Notes: generated from the sequence alone by a model not told the origin. Positions 46,780 to 59,460 are shown, counted from the stretch's first letter. The stretch: 64,000 nucleotides of DNA from Apodemus sylvaticus (GCF_947179515.1 NC_067495.1:63262127-63326126); one strand, 5' to 3'. Numbers and translations: made by a program.

Positions 46780-49700
46780 ACAAACATATCAGGAACCAAC
46801 AGTCATCTCTCTTTAATATCTCTCAATATTAATGGATTCAACTCACCCATAAAAAGACATAAGCTAAAAGAAATTTGCTATCCAGACAGATTGGATACAC
46901 AAACAGGATCCAGCATTTTGCTGCATACAAGAAACACATCTCAGTAACAAAACCAGACACTATTCTCAGAGTAAAAGGATGGAAAAAGGTCTTCCAAGCA
47001 AATGGTCACAGGAAACAAGCAGGAGTTGCCATCCTAATATCCAGTAAAATTGACTTTCAACCAAAAGTTATCAAGCATGATGAAGAAGGACACTTCATAT
47101 TCATCAAGAGGAAAATCTACCAAGAGAAAGTCTATGCCCCAAATGCAAAAACACCCACATTCATAAAAGAAACTTTGCTAAAGCTCAAAACACACATTGT
47201 ACCTCACACAATAATAGTGGGAGACCACAACACCCCACTCTCACCAGTGGACAGGTCATTGAAACAGAAACTAAAGAGAGAGAGACACAGTGAAACCAAT
47301 AATGGTTATGAAACAAATGAATTTAACAGACATCTACAGAACATTTCACCCTAAAACAAAAGTTTACACCTTCTTCTCAGCACATCATGGTACCTTCCCC
47401 AAAATTCACCATATAATTGGTCAAAAAACAACCTTCAACCAATACAAGAAGATTGAAATAATACTATGTATCCTATCAGATCACTATGGCCTAAGGCTGG
47501 TCTTCAATAACAGCAAAAACTACAGAAAGCCTCCACACATGTGGAAACTGAACAACTCTTTACTCAATGACAACTTGGTCAGGGAAGAAATTAAAGACTT
47601 CCTGGAACTGAATGAAAATGGTGACACATCATATCCAAACTTATAGGACACAACGAAAGCAGTGCATAGCACTAAGTGCCCTGGTAAAGAAACTGGAGAA
47701 ATCCTACACTAGTAACTTAACAGAACACCTGAGAACTCAAGAACAAAAAGACACACACCCAAGAGGAGTAGAAGGCAGGAAATAGTCAAACTCAGGATTG
47801 AAATCAACCAAATAGAAACAAAGAGAACAGTACAAAGAATCAACTAAACTAGAAGCTGGTTCTTTGAGAAAATCAACAAGATAGATAAACCCTCAGCAAA
47901 ACTAACTAAAGGGCCCAGAGACAGTATCCAAATTAACAAAATCAGAAATGAAAAGGGACACATAACAACAGAAATGGAGGAAATTAAAAAAAATCATCAG
48001 ATCCTAGTATAAATGCCTATATTCAACAAATCTGGAAAATCTGGATGAAATGGATGGTGTTCTAGACAGATACCAGCTACCAAAATTAAATCAAGAGCAA
48101 GTAAACTATCTAAATAGGCCCATATTGCACAAAGAAATAAAAGAAGTCATTAAAAACCTCCCAACCAAACAAAGCCCAGGGCCTGATGGATTTAGTGCAG
48201 AATTCTACCAGACCTTCAAAGAAGACCTGATACCAATTTTCCTGAAAGTAGTCCATAAAATAGAATCAGAAGGAACACTATCTAATTCATTACATGAAGC
48301 CACAATTACTCTGGTACCTAATCCATACAAGGTACCACCCAACCAAGAAAGAGAACTTCAGAACAATCGTGTTTATGAATATTGATGCAAAAATACTCAA
48401 TAAAATTGTTGCAAACCAAGTCCACAAACACAACAAAATCATCATTCACCATAATCACATAAGCTTCATCCCAGGGATGCAAGGTAAGTTTAATATACGG
48501 GAATCCATTAACATAATCCTATATAAACAAACTCAAAGAAAAAAGTCACATGATAATTTCCTTAGATGCAGAATAAGCATTTGACAAAATATAACACCCC
48601 TTCATGTTAAAAGAATTGGAGAGATCAGTTCAAGACCCATACATAAGCATAATAAAAGCAACTTACTGCAAACCAACAGCCAATATCAAATTAAATGGAG
48701 ACATACTAGAAGCAATCCCACTGAAATCAGGGACAAGACAAGGATGCCCACTCTCCCCATATCTATTCAATATAATACTCAAAGTGCTAACAAGGACAAT
48801 AAGACAACAAAAAGAGATCAAGGGTATACAAATTGGCAAAGAAGAAATAAACGTATCACTATTTGCAGATATGATAGTATACATAAGATACTCCGAAACT
48901 CTACCAGAGAACTTTTCCAGCTGATAAACAACTTCAGCAAAGAAGCCGGATATAAAATTAATTCAAATAAATCAGTAGCCTTCCTTTATACAAATGATAA
49001 ACAGGATGAGAAAGAAATTAGGAAATGACACCCTTCACAATATCCACAAATAACATAAACTATCTTGGGATAACTCTAATCAAACAAGTGAAAGACCTGT
49101 ATGATAATAACTTCAAGTCTCTCAAGAAATAAATCTAAGGTCTCAGAAAATGGAGAGATCACCCATGCTCATGGATTGGCAGAATAAACATAGTAAAAAT
49201 GGCCATCCTACCAAGGGTAATCTATAGATTCAATGCAATCCCCCATCAAAATCCCAACACAATTCTTCAAGGACATGGAAAGAGCAATTCTCAAATTCAT
49301 CTGAAAAGGCAAAAACCCCAGAATAGTGAGAACAGTTCTTAACAATAAAAGAAATTCAGGGGGAATCACCATCCCTGATGTCAAGCTTTACTACAGAGCA
49401 ATTGTGATAAAAAAAACTGCATGGTATTGGTACAGAGACAGACACGTTGATCAACAGAATAGAACTGAAAATGCAGAAACAAAACCACACACTTACTTAT
49501 ACTTGATCTTTGACAATGAAGCCAAAAATATACAATGTGAAAAAGAAAGCATCTTCAATAAATGGTGCTTGTCTGTCTGTATGTAGCAAAAATGAAAATA
49601 GATCTATATCTGTCACCTTGCACAAAGCTCAAGTCCAAGTGGACCAAGAACTGTAACCAGATACATTCAATCTAATAGAAGAGAAAATGGGCAAGAACCT

Positions 49701-50570
49701 TGAGTTCATTGGCACATGGGGGACTTTCCTAAACAGAATTCCAATGGCTCAGGCTCTAAGATCAAAAATTGATAAACGGGACCTCATGAAACTGGAAAGC
49801 TTCTGTAAGGCAAAAGACATAGTCAATAAGACAAATAGGCAACCTACAGATTGGGGAAAAAGTCTTCACTAACCCCACATCTGATAGAGGGATAATATCC
49901 AAAATATATAAAGAACTCAAGAAACTAATCACCAATAACTCAAACAACCCAATCAAAAAATTATGTATAGAAGTAAACTGAGATTTCACAATGGAGGAAT
50001 CTTGAATGGCTGAGAAACACCTAAAGTAATGTTCAAAGTCCTTAGTGATCAGAGAAATGCAAATCAAAATGACCCTGAAATTCCAACTTATACCAATCAG
50101 AATGTCTAAGATCAAAACCTCAGGTAACAGCAGATGTTTGAAAAGATGTGGAGAAAGAAGAATACTTCTCCATTGCTGGTAGGTTTGCAGACTGGTATAA
50201 CCACTATGGAAATCAACCTGGAGGTTCCTCAGAAAATGGGAAATAGACCTACCTGAAGACCCAGCTCTACCACTCTTAGGAATATACCCAAAAGATGCCC
50301 CCACGATGCCACAGGGGCACATGTTCTGCTATGCTCGTAGTGGCCTTATTTGTGTTAGCCAAAAGCTGGAAACAACCCAGATGTTCCATGACAGAAGAAT
50401 GGATACAGAAAATGGGGTTCATTTACACAATGGAATACTACTCAGCTATTAAGAACAAGGACATTCTGAGTTTTGCAGGCAAATGGATGGAACTAGAAAA
50501 TATCCTGAGGGAAGTAACTCAGACCCAAAAGGACATGCATGGTATGTACTCACTAATAAGTGAATGTTAG
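46780..50570 (+). pseudogene. L1 ORF2 remnant
   Basis: It keeps the order endonuclease (SLISLNINGFNSPIKRHK at about 46810), RT and Cys-rich C-terminus, with many stops and frameshifts. In the RT catalytic site the usual FADD reads FADM (about 48864): a codon-sized deletion has removed one of the two catalytic aspartates. It is not functional. Confidence 0.85.
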
Positions 50571-51668
50571 CCAAAAAAAAAAAAAAAGTACAGAGTACCC
50601 AAGATACAGTCCACAGAACTCAAGAAGGTCAACAAGCTGAAGTGCCCAAATGACACCTCAGTCCCACTTGGGAGGGAGAAGAAAGCAATCACAAGTGGGG
50701 AGGGAGGGAGGGACCTGGGAGGGAAAGTGGATAGGGGAAAGGGAGTAGGGGTGAGAGGGAAACCTGATCTGGTATTGGGTGAGGGAAAAGGACTAAAGCC
50801 CTGAGGGCCAGCAGAAAGAATGGAAACAGGCAACCTCAGGAGACAGGAGGTTGTGGGGACATTCCCGAATGCACCAGAGACCTGGGAGGTGAGAGACTCT
50901 CAGGACTCAAAAGGAGGGACCTTAGATGAAATGCCTGTCAGTAGGGAGAGGGAACTTGTAGAGCCCACCTCCAGCAGGAAGACAGGGCATCAAATGAGGG
51001 AGGGGGGCCATCCCACAGTCAGAGCTCTGACCCATAATTGTTCCTGTCTGAAAGAATTACAGGGATGGAAATGGAGAGGAGCCTGAGGGAAAGAAGGTCC
51101 AGTGACAGGCCCAAAGTGGGATCCAGCTCAAGGGGAGGTCCCAAGGCCTGACACTATTACTGAGGCTATGGAGCACTTACAAAAAGGGAGCTAGCATGAC
51201 CACACTACAGAAGACCCATCAGCAGCTGAAAGAGTCAGATGCAAATATCTGCACCCAACCAATGGACAGAAGCAGCTGACCACTGTTGTTGAATTAGGGA
51301 AAGGCTGGAAGAAGCTGAGGAGGAGGGCGACCCTGTAGGAGGACCAGCAGTCTCAATTAATCTGGACCACTGAGATCTCTCAAACACTGGACCACCAACC
51401 AGGCAGCACACACCAGCTGATATGAGGCCCCTAGCACACATACTGCAGGAGTGTGCTCATTTAGAGATGATGCACCTAACTCTCAAGAGACTGGAGGTCC
51501 CAGGGAGTTTAGAGGTCAGGTGGAGTGGGGATGGGGTGGGGACTTCCACCTGGAGACAGGAGGTAGGGAGGAGGTATGGGGTGTGGAACAGTTGGAGGGT
51601 GGAGGGGGGAAGCAATAAAATATAGAGTGTAAAAAATTAATTTAAAAAATAAAATAATAATTAAAAAA
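50571..51668 (+). repeat. L1 3' UTR, long form
   Basis: About 1.1 kb of purine-rich non-coding sequence (gggagggagggagggacctg near 50700), ending in an AT-rich tail. The length is typical of older Lx-type elements. Part of it is repeated at the right end of the window (63800-64000). Confidence 0.7.
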
Positions 51669-51816
51669 TTTTGCTGTGGAAGCTTCCGTGTGTAGCAGTG
51701 TGTCCCACACTATGCCCTTTTGCCCACACATCTTAACTTGCGAATGTTTGTTGCAATGAATCAGTGGTCTGGTTCGAGGCCTCTGGCTCCTGCTACACTC
51801 TCAATACCAGCCCCTC

Positions 51817-52255
51817 GAAATCGGCTGCCCAGCGGAGTGAGCGGAACACAGGGGAGGTCACAGCAGCATACACCTTCGGAGCTCCCTGGGGGTGCACACG
51901 GGTTCCATCTGGTCCACAGACACAATCTGGGGCAAGGCCTCAGGCAGAAGCCCTCAGGTCAACTCTCTCCGCTTCAGATCAGCCTGGGTGGCCGCACCAC
52001 ATCTCCAGGTCCCTCAAGAGGCTAGTGGGGGCTTCCGGGCGGCCAGCTGGGAGAAGTCGGTGTGCTCCAATAAATCCTGCGGGCCCCAGTGGGAGCCTTC
52101 AGGTGCCTGCTTCGGGATCTGAACAGCCTGGACAGCAGCACCCTGTCTACAGGCAGTGCAGGGTGTAAGCTGTGCACCAGAGGCCAACGGGGAAGGGGCA
52201 GCTTGCACTGGTGAGTCCAGCACTGACAAGACCAAGTAACACCAGTGAGAGCTAG
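51817..52255 (+). promoter_or_regulatory. L1 5' UTR / internal promoter
   Basis: A CpG-containing, GC-richer sequence between the duplication and the ORF1 ATG. Rodent L1 5' UTRs act as internal RNA polymerase II promoters. No clear tandem monomers are seen here. Confidence 0.6.
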
Positions 52256-53527
52256 ATGGCAAAAGGCAAACGCAGGAACGTCACTAACAGAAATCAAGGC
52301 AATATGGCAACATCTGAACCCAATTCTCCTCTACCAGCATGTCCTGGATACCCCATCACACCAGTAAAACAAGATTTGGATTTAAAATCACTGGTCATGA
52401 TGCTGGTACAGGAACACATGAAGGACATACTTAAAGAAATTCAGGAGAAAATGGATCAAAAGTTAGAAGCCCTTGCAAGGGAAACACAAAAATCATTGAA
52501 AGAAATCCAGGAGAATACAAAAGCCAACAAGGAGGAAATGCAAAAAACACTTAAAGAAATACAGGAGAACTTTGGTCAACAGGTTGAGATCATGAAAGAC
52601 GAAACACAAAAATCTCTTAAAGAAATACAGGAGAACTTTGGTCAACAGGCTGAGGTCATGAAAGAAAAAACACAAAAATCTCTTAAAGAATTACAGGAAA
52701 GCACAAACAAGCAAGTGAAGGAGCTAAGCAAAACCATCCAGGATCTAAAATCAGAAGTAGAAACAACTAAGAAAACTCAAAAGGAGACAACTTTGGAGAT
52801 AGAAAGCCTTGGGAAGAAATCAGGGGACAGAGATGCAAATATTAACAACAGAATACAAGAAATAGAAGAAAGAATCTCAGATGCTGAAGATTCCATAGAA
52901 ACCATGGACTCAACAGTTAAAGAAAATGCAAAATGCAAAAAGCTTGTAACCCAAAATATCCAGGAAATCCAGGACACAATGAGAAGACCAAACCTAAGGA
53001 TTATAGGCATAAATGAGAGTGAAGATTTACAACTTAAAGGGCCAGCAAATATCTTCAATAAAATTATGGAAGAAAACTTCCCTAACCTAAAGAGAGAGAT
53101 GCCCATGAATATACAAGAAGCCTACAGAACTCCAAACAGACTGGACCAAAACAGAAATACCTCCCTTCACATAATAATCAAAACACCAAATGTTCTAAAC
53201 AAAGAAAGAATACTAAAGGCAGTAAGAGAAAAAGGCCAAGTAACATATAAAGGAAGACCTATCAGAATCACAGCAGACTTTTCACCTGAGACTATGAAGG
53301 CTAGAAGGTCCTGGGCAGATCTCATGCAGACTCTAAGAGAACACAAATGCCAACCAAAACTACTATATCCAGCAAAACTCTCAATCACCATAGATGGAGA
53401 AACTAAGATATTTCACGACAAAACCAAGTTTACCCAATATCTATCCACAAACCCAGCCCTAAAAAGGATAATAGGAGGACAACACCAATACAAGGAGGGA
53501 AACTTCACCCAGAAAAAAGCAAGATAG
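52256..53527 (+). CDS. L1 ORF1 protein (ORF1p)
   Basis: 423 residues, fully open. The basic N-terminus MAKGKRRN is followed by a long coiled coil (about 45-215, KSLKEIQEN-type repeats), an RRM-like domain (about 240-330, RRPNLRIIG) and a C-terminal domain (ARRSWADLMQTLREHKCQPK). The product is a trimeric nucleic-acid chaperone that binds L1 RNA in cytoplasmic particles. Two 22-codon units of the coil (52550-52615, 52616-52681) are an almost perfect tandem duplication, so the protein is longer than the usual rodent ORF1p (about 360-380). ORF2 starts about 60 bp downstream. Confidence 0.93.
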   Translation: MAKGKRRNVTNRNQGNMATSEPNSPLPACPGYPITPVKQDLDLKSLVMMLVQEHMKDILKEIQEKMDQKLEALARETQKSLKEIQENTKANKEEMQKTLKEIQENFGQQVEIMKDETQKSLKEIQENFGQQAEVMKEKTQKSLKELQESTNKQVKELSKTIQDLKSEVETTKKTQKETTLEIESLGKKSGDRDANINNRIQEIEERISDAEDSIETMDSTVKENAKCKKLVTQNIQEIQDTMRRPNLRIIGINESEDLQLKGPANIFNKIMEENFPNLKREMPMNIQEAYRTPNRLDQNRNTSLHIIIKTPNVLNKERILKAVREKGQVTYKGRPIRITADFSPETMKARRSWADLMQTLREHKCQPKLLYPAKLSITIDGETKIFHDKTKFTQYLSTNPALKRIIGGQHQYKEGNFTQKKAR

Positions 53528-53586
53528 TAACCTTTCATCAAACCCAAAAGAAGTTAAGCAATCAAATTTAAAAAATAACGTCAAAA

Positions 53587-56500
53587 ATGATAGGAAGTAA
53601 CAATCACTATTCCTTAATATCTCTTAACATCAATGGACTCAATGCCCCAATAAAAAGACACAGACTAACTGACTGGATACGTAAACAGGACCCTACATTT
53701 TGCTGCTTACAGGAAACACACCTCAGGGTCAAAGACAAACACTACCTTAGAGTAAAAGGCTGGAAGACAATTTTACAAGCAAATGGTCTCAGGAAACAAG
53801 CTGGAGTAGCCATTTTAATATCAGATAAAATTGACTTTCAACCCAAAGTCATCAAAAGAGACTCTGAGGGACACTTCTTGCTGGTCAAAGGAAAAATACA
53901 ACAAGAAGAACTCTCAATCCTGAACATCTATGCTCCAAATGCAAGGGCACCCTCTTTCATAAAAGAAACTTTATTAAAACTCAAAGCACACATTGCACCT
54001 AACACAATAATTGTGGGTGACTTCAACACTGCACTTTCCTCAATGGACCGATCAGGAAAACAGAAACTAAACATGGACACAATGAAACTAATTGAAGCTT
54101 TGGACCAATTAGATTTAACTGATATATATATAGAACATTCTATCCTAAAACAAAAGAATATACCTTTTTTTCAGCACCTCATGGTACCTTCTCCAAAATC
54201 GACCATATAATTGGTCACAAGACAGACCTCAACAAATATAAGAAGATCGAACTAATCCCATGCCTCCTATCTGATCACTATGGAATAAAAGTGGTCTTCA
54301 ATAGCAACAGAAACAATAGAAAACCCACATACACGTGGAAATTGAACAATACTCTACTCAATGATACCTTGGTCAAGGAAGAAATAAAGAAAGAAATTAA
54401 AGACTTTTTAGAACACAATGAAAATGAAAACACAACATACCCAAATCTATGGGACACAATGAAAGCAGTGCTAAGAGGAAAACTCATAGCCCTGAGTGCC
54501 TCCAAAAAGAAAATGGAGAGAGCATACATTACCAACTTAATGACACACCTGAAAGCCCTAGAACAAAAAGAAGCTATTTCACCCAGGAGGAGTAGAAGGC
54601 AGGAAATCATCAAACTCAGGGCCGAAATCAATCAAGTAGAAACAAAGAGAACCATACAAAAAATCAACAAAACCAGGAGCTGGTTCTTTGAGAAAATCAA
54701 CAAGATAGATAAACCCTTAGCCAGACTGACCAAAGGGCACAGAGAAAGTATCCAAATTAACAAACTTAGAAATGAAAAGGGAGACATAACAACGGAAACT
54801 GAGGAAATCCAAAAAATCATCAGATCCTACTACAAGAGCCTGTACTCAACACAACTGGAGAATCTGGAGGAAATGGACAATTTCCTTGACAGATATCAAA
54901 TACCAAAATTAAATCAGGACCAACTAGACCATCTGAACAGTCCCATAAAGCCTAAAGAAATAGAAGGAGTCATAGAAAGTCTTCCAACCAAAAAAAGCAC
55001 AGGACCAGATGGTTTCAGTGCAGAATTCTACCAGACCTTCAAAGAAGAGTTAACACCAATACTCTTCAAACTATTCCACAAAATAGAAACAGAAGGAACA
55101 CTACCCAATTCCTTCTACGAAGCCACAATTACGCTGATACCAAAGTCACACAAAGATCCAACAAAGAAAGAGAACTTCAGACCAATTTCCCTTATGAACA
55201 TCGATGCAAAAATACTCAATAAAATTCTTGCCAACCGAATCCAAGAACACATCAAAACGATCATCCACCATGATCAAGTAGGCTTTATCCCGGGAATGCA
55301 GGGTTGGTTCAATATACGGAAATCCATCAATACAATCCACTACATAAACAAACTCAAAGAACAAAACCACATGGTCATTTCATTGGATGCTGAAAAAGCA
55401 TTTGACAAAATTCAGCATCCTTTCATGCTTAAAGTCTTGGAGAGAACAGGAATTCAAGGCCCGTACCTAAACATAGTAAAAGCAATATACAGCAAACCGG
55501 TAGCCAGCATCAAACTAAATGGAGAGAAACTTGAAGCAATCCCACTGAAATCAGGGACCAGACAAGGCTGCCCCCTTTCTCCTTATCTTTTCAATATTGT
55601 ACTTGAGGTACTAGCTCGGGCAATTCGACAACATAAGGAGGTCAAAGGGATACAAATTGGAAAGGAGGAAGTCAAACTATCATTATTTGCAGACGACATG
55701 ATAGTCTACCTAAGTGACCCAAAAAACTCCACTAGAGAGCTCCTACAGCTGATAAACAACTTCAGCAAAGTGGCAGGTTATAAAATCAACTCAAGCAAAT
55801 CAGTGGCCTTCCTATACTCAAAGGATAAGCAGGCTGAGAAAGAAATTAGGGAAATGACCCCCTTCACAATAGCCACAAACAGTATAAAGTATCTTGGGGT
55901 GACTCTTACCAAACATGTGAAAGATCTGTGTGACAAGAACTTCAAGACTCTGAAGAAGGAAATGGAAGAAGACCTCAAAAAATGGGAAAAACCTCCCATG
56001 CTCATGGATCGGTAGAATCAATATAGTTAAAATGGCCATTTTGCCTAAAGCACTATACAGATTCAATGCAATACCCATCAAAATCCCAACTCAATTCTTC
56101 ACAGAGTTAGAAAGAGCAATTATCAAATTCATCTGGAACAACAAAAAACCCAGGATAGCTAAAACTATTCTCAGCAACAAAAGAAAATCTGGGGGAATCA
56201 GTATCCCTGACCTCAAGCAATACTACAGAGCAATAGTGTTAAAAACTGCATGGTATTGGTACAGTGACAGACAGGAGGATCAATGGAACAGGATTGAAGA
56301 TCCAGAAATGAACCCACACACCTATGGCCACTTGATCCTCGACAAAGAGGCTGAAAACATCCAATGGAAAAAAGATAGCCTTTTCAACAAATGGTGCTGG
56401 TTCAACTGGAGGTCAGCATGCAGAAGAATGCGAATTGATCCATCCTTGTCTCCTTGTACTAAGCTCAAATCCAAATGGATCAAGGACCTCCACATAAAGC

Positions 56501-57414
56501 CAGACACTCTGAAGCTAATAGAAAAGAAACTGGGGAAGACCCTTGAGGACATCGGTACAGGGAGAAAGTTTCTGAACAGAACACCAATAGCGTATGCTCT
56601 AAGAGCAAGAATTGACAAATGGGACCTCATAAGGTTACAGAGTTTCTGTAAGGCAAAGGCCACCATCAAGAGGACAGATCGGCAACCAACAAATTGGGAA
56701 AAGATCTTCACCAATCCTACATCAGATAGAGGGCTAATATCCAATATATATAAAGAACTCAAGAAGTTAGACTCCAGAAAACCGAACAACCCTATTAAAA
56801 AATGGGGTACAGAGTTAAACAAAGAATTCTCACCTGAAGAACTTCGGATGGCGGAGAAGCATCTTAAAAAATGCTCAACTTCATTAGTCATTAGGGAAAT
56901 GCAAATCAAAACAACCCTAAGATTTCATCTTACACCAGTCAGAATGGCTAAGATTAAAAATTCAGGAGACAGCAGGTGTTGGAGAGGGTGCGGAGAAAGA
57001 GGAACACTCCTCCACTGCTGGTGGGGTTGCAAATTGGTACAACCACTCTGGAAAGCAGTCTGGCGGTTCCTCCGAAAACTGGGCACCTCACTTCCAGAAG
57101 ATCCTGCTATACCACTCCTGGGCATATACCCAGAGGATTCCCCACCATGTAATAAGGATACATGCTCTACTATGTTCATAGCAGCCCTATTTATAATTGC
57201 CAGATGCTGGAAAGAACCCAGGTATCCCTCAACAGAAGAGTGGATGCAAAAAATGTGGTATATCTACACAATGGAGTACTATTCAGCCATTAGAAACAAT
57301 GAATTCATGAAATTCTTAGGCAAATGGATGGAGCTAGAGAACATCATGCTATGTCAGGTAACCCAGACTCAAAAGGTGAATCATGGTATGCACTCACTAA
57401 TAAGTGGTTATTAA
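53587..57414 (+). pseudogene. L1 ORF2 (endonuclease-reverse transcriptase), two frameshifts
   Basis: Three open stretches (53587-54210, 54291-56015, 56032-57414) make up one ORF2 of about 1,270 codons. The endonuclease keeps NINGLNAP, QETHL, GDFNT and LSDHYG motifs. The RT keeps FADDMIVY (about 55686). The C-terminus keeps the Cys-x3-Cys...His...Cys pattern (CWRGCGERGTLLHCWWGC). The frame is broken by an extra TA in an alternating TA run at 54121-54133 and by an extra G in the G-run at about 55983-55986. Function in nature would be nicking and target-primed reverse transcription; as it stands the protein is truncated in the endonuclease. Confidence 0.92.
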
Positions 57415-57690
57415 CCTAGAAAACTGGAATACCCAAAACATAATCCACACATCAAATGAGATACAAGAAGAAAGCAGGAGTGGTCCCTGGTTCTGGAAAG
57501 ACTCAGTGAAACAGTATTTGGCAAAACCAGAACGGGGAACTGGGAAGGGGCGGGAGGGAGGACAGGGGAAGAGAAGGGGGCTTACGGGACTTTCGGGGAG
57601 TGGGGGGGGCTAGAAAAGGGGAAATCATTTGAAATGTAAATAAATTATATCGAATAAAAAAAATAACAATAAAAAAAATACCAGCCCCTC

Positions 57691-58555
57691 ACAGAGACTT
57701 CTCTAGGATATCCTGCTGTTAGCCTGTGTCACAGACTCTGCAGTTTTGGTTCTGCGGACCAGCCCCTGCACGCGCTCCAGCCACTCATAGATGGGGTTTG
57801 TGTTGGGGTGGGCTAACTTAAAGCCCTGGATCTGGGCCTGAGTGGTAGCTGAGCTAGCCAGCCTGCCAGCCCTCCCTCACCTACACTACCAGGGCAACCT
57901 CTCCTGCACTTCCCCCGATAGCTCACCCAATGCTGCAGCCTGTAATGGTCAGGGCCAGCTCTCCCACTCTTAAGCCTTTGGGCCAGCTTGCCCACCCCCA
58001 GACCACCAGGGCCAAGTCTACTGTGTTGTCCAGGCAAGGTGCAAGCCCACTCTCCCAAATGCTGCAGCTGGTAAAGAGGAGGGACAACTGTCTTGTTCTC
58101 CTGATCTTGGGGTCACAGGCAATGAGGGGTGAGTAGGGCATCTCTCCCTCACCTATGCCACCAAAAAGCAGATGAAGGGCAAAACCAGCTTTCTGGAGTG
58201 TTACAGCAGGAAAGGGGTGGGGACATCTCTCCCCCATACCACCATAGCCAGCTCTCCCTTGCTGCCGAAGTGAGGGGTAATGCTTTCCCAAGTATGGTAG
58301 CCAGCAAGGGCCAGTAACTTTTCCAACACAGGCAAGGGGTAGGTCCAGCTCAGCATAGTGCTAGGACATCAACATATCCTCAAGTGGCAGCATATACAAG
58401 GGATATCTTCATGGCTTTTGATGGTAATATGGGCCTCAGACATCAACAGAGACTCAGGTTGTGATGGATCATGAAACTAGACATGGTCCCTGGCAACAGC
58501 ATGGGCCTCAGGTGGTAGTGCAGGCCACTCAGATTGACGCTGATTTATAAACTGT
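57691..58555 (+). repeat. Older unclassified repeat, continues 51669-51802
   Basis: The DNA on the two sides of the young L1 (51669-51802 and 57691 onward) was contiguous before insertion. It is C/G-richer and contains recurring gggccagctctccc and gcatgggcctcag units (57950, 58250, 58430, 58490), suggesting a repeat-derived origin such as an ERV internal region. The family is unknown, and open frames on both strands look like chance. Confidence 0.35.
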
Positions 58556-58556
58556 C

Positions 58557-58850
58557 TTAGTTATAGTTTTACTGCTATGAATAGATACCATGATCAAGAC
58601 AAATCTTACAAAGGACAACATTTAGTTGGGGCTGACCTACAGGCTTAGAGATTAAGTCCAGAATCATCAAGGTGGGAATATGGCAGCATCCAGGCTGAGC
58701 TGAGAGTCCTACATCTTCATCTGAAGGCTGCGAGTAGAATACTGTCTTCTAGGCAGCTAGGTTGAGGCCTTGAAGCTCACACCTACTCCAGCAGAGCCAC
58801 ACCCTCTAAAATTGTGCCGCTCCCTGGGCTGAAGCATGTACAAACCACCA
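58557..58850 (-). mobile_element. MaLR-type solo LTR
   Basis: The blocks cttagttatagttttactgc, ggacaacatttagttggggc, gagagtcctacatcttcatc and aagcatgtacaaaccaccac are the reverse complement of the 41003-41324 type. Confidence 0.6.
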
Positions 58851-59269
58851 CAGAAGGGAAGGTGAAGACTTAATCTGCAAACAGAGATAAAGTCTTATAA
58901 ACCAAATAATAGGATGAGTGCTTGAGAGATGCAAGAGTGATAGCTCTACACACAGAACAAGCATTTTGCATCCTTTAAAATGGGTGCTGGGAGTTCTAGG
59001 AATGGGGCTTGGGTGCCTGAAGAGAGGGAATAGAGGATGTTTTACTGATAAGGTGGACAATATGTGGTCCTGGAAATAAGCAGAATTTGTAGTACCTGTG
59101 GAAGAAAAATTGAGTGGATCCTACCAGCAAGCCCGGTAGCAAGAGTACTCTGGGAAGACAGGCAGGGATAGGTAAGCACAAGGGGGATTTTAAGAAAGAG
59201 GATCTCACCTTGAAAAGTGTTTGACATGGGATTTTGGAAAAAAAATGAAAATGTGAGGTGAGGTGGGAA

Positions 59270-59460
59270 TGGGTAGGAGAACACCCTCTCAGAGTCAAAG
59301 GGAGGAGGTAGGGGATGAAGAATTCTGGGAGGGGGAACTGGGAGGAAGGAATCTCTGAGGAAAAGGGGAGCAATGGGAATAGGAATTTGTAAGGGTAGGA
59401 CTGGGAAGAGAGGAGGGAGGGGTTATGATTGGGATGTAAAGTGAATAAACAAAGGAATTA
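59270..59460 (+). repeat. Old L1 3' end
   Basis: The GGGAGG-rich tail ends in gattgggatgtaaagtgaat, as at 11140-11285. Confidence 0.6.

Larger units (their letters stand above)
43105..51668 (+). mobile_element. Full-length but decayed L1, split by an ERV fragment
   Basis: It has a 5' UTR with two promoter-monomer-like units (about 43200-43320 and 43440-43555, both containing the gtgaagac...catatcctga block), a broken ORF1, an ERV insert (43976-45904), a broken ORF2 and a long GGGAGG-rich 3' UTR ending in an A-rich tail. Many stops and indels make it clearly older than the L1 at 51817. Confidence 0.85.
51803..57690 (+). mobile_element. Young full-length L1 with perfect 14-bp target-site duplications
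   Basis: The body is 51817-57676 (about 5.86 kb), flanked by identical aataccagcccctc at 51803-51816 and 57677-57690. It has a 440-bp GC-rich 5' UTR, an intact ORF1, an ORF2 with only two small frame-breaking insertions, a short 3' UTR and an A-rich tail (cgaataaaaaaaataacaat). Perfect duplications and near-intact frames show recent insertion. The 5' UTR holds at most about one promoter unit, so it may be slightly 5'-truncated. Confidence 0.95.

Noticed and set aside
46105..48924. Many 65-160-codon plus-strand frames that could be listed as separate genes
   Set aside because: They are consecutive broken pieces of one L1 ORF1 and ORF2 in shifting frames.
57813..58317. Frames of 60-120 codons on both strands right of the young L1
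   Set aside because: They are repeat-derived, overlap antisense, and show no recognisable domain or codon bias.
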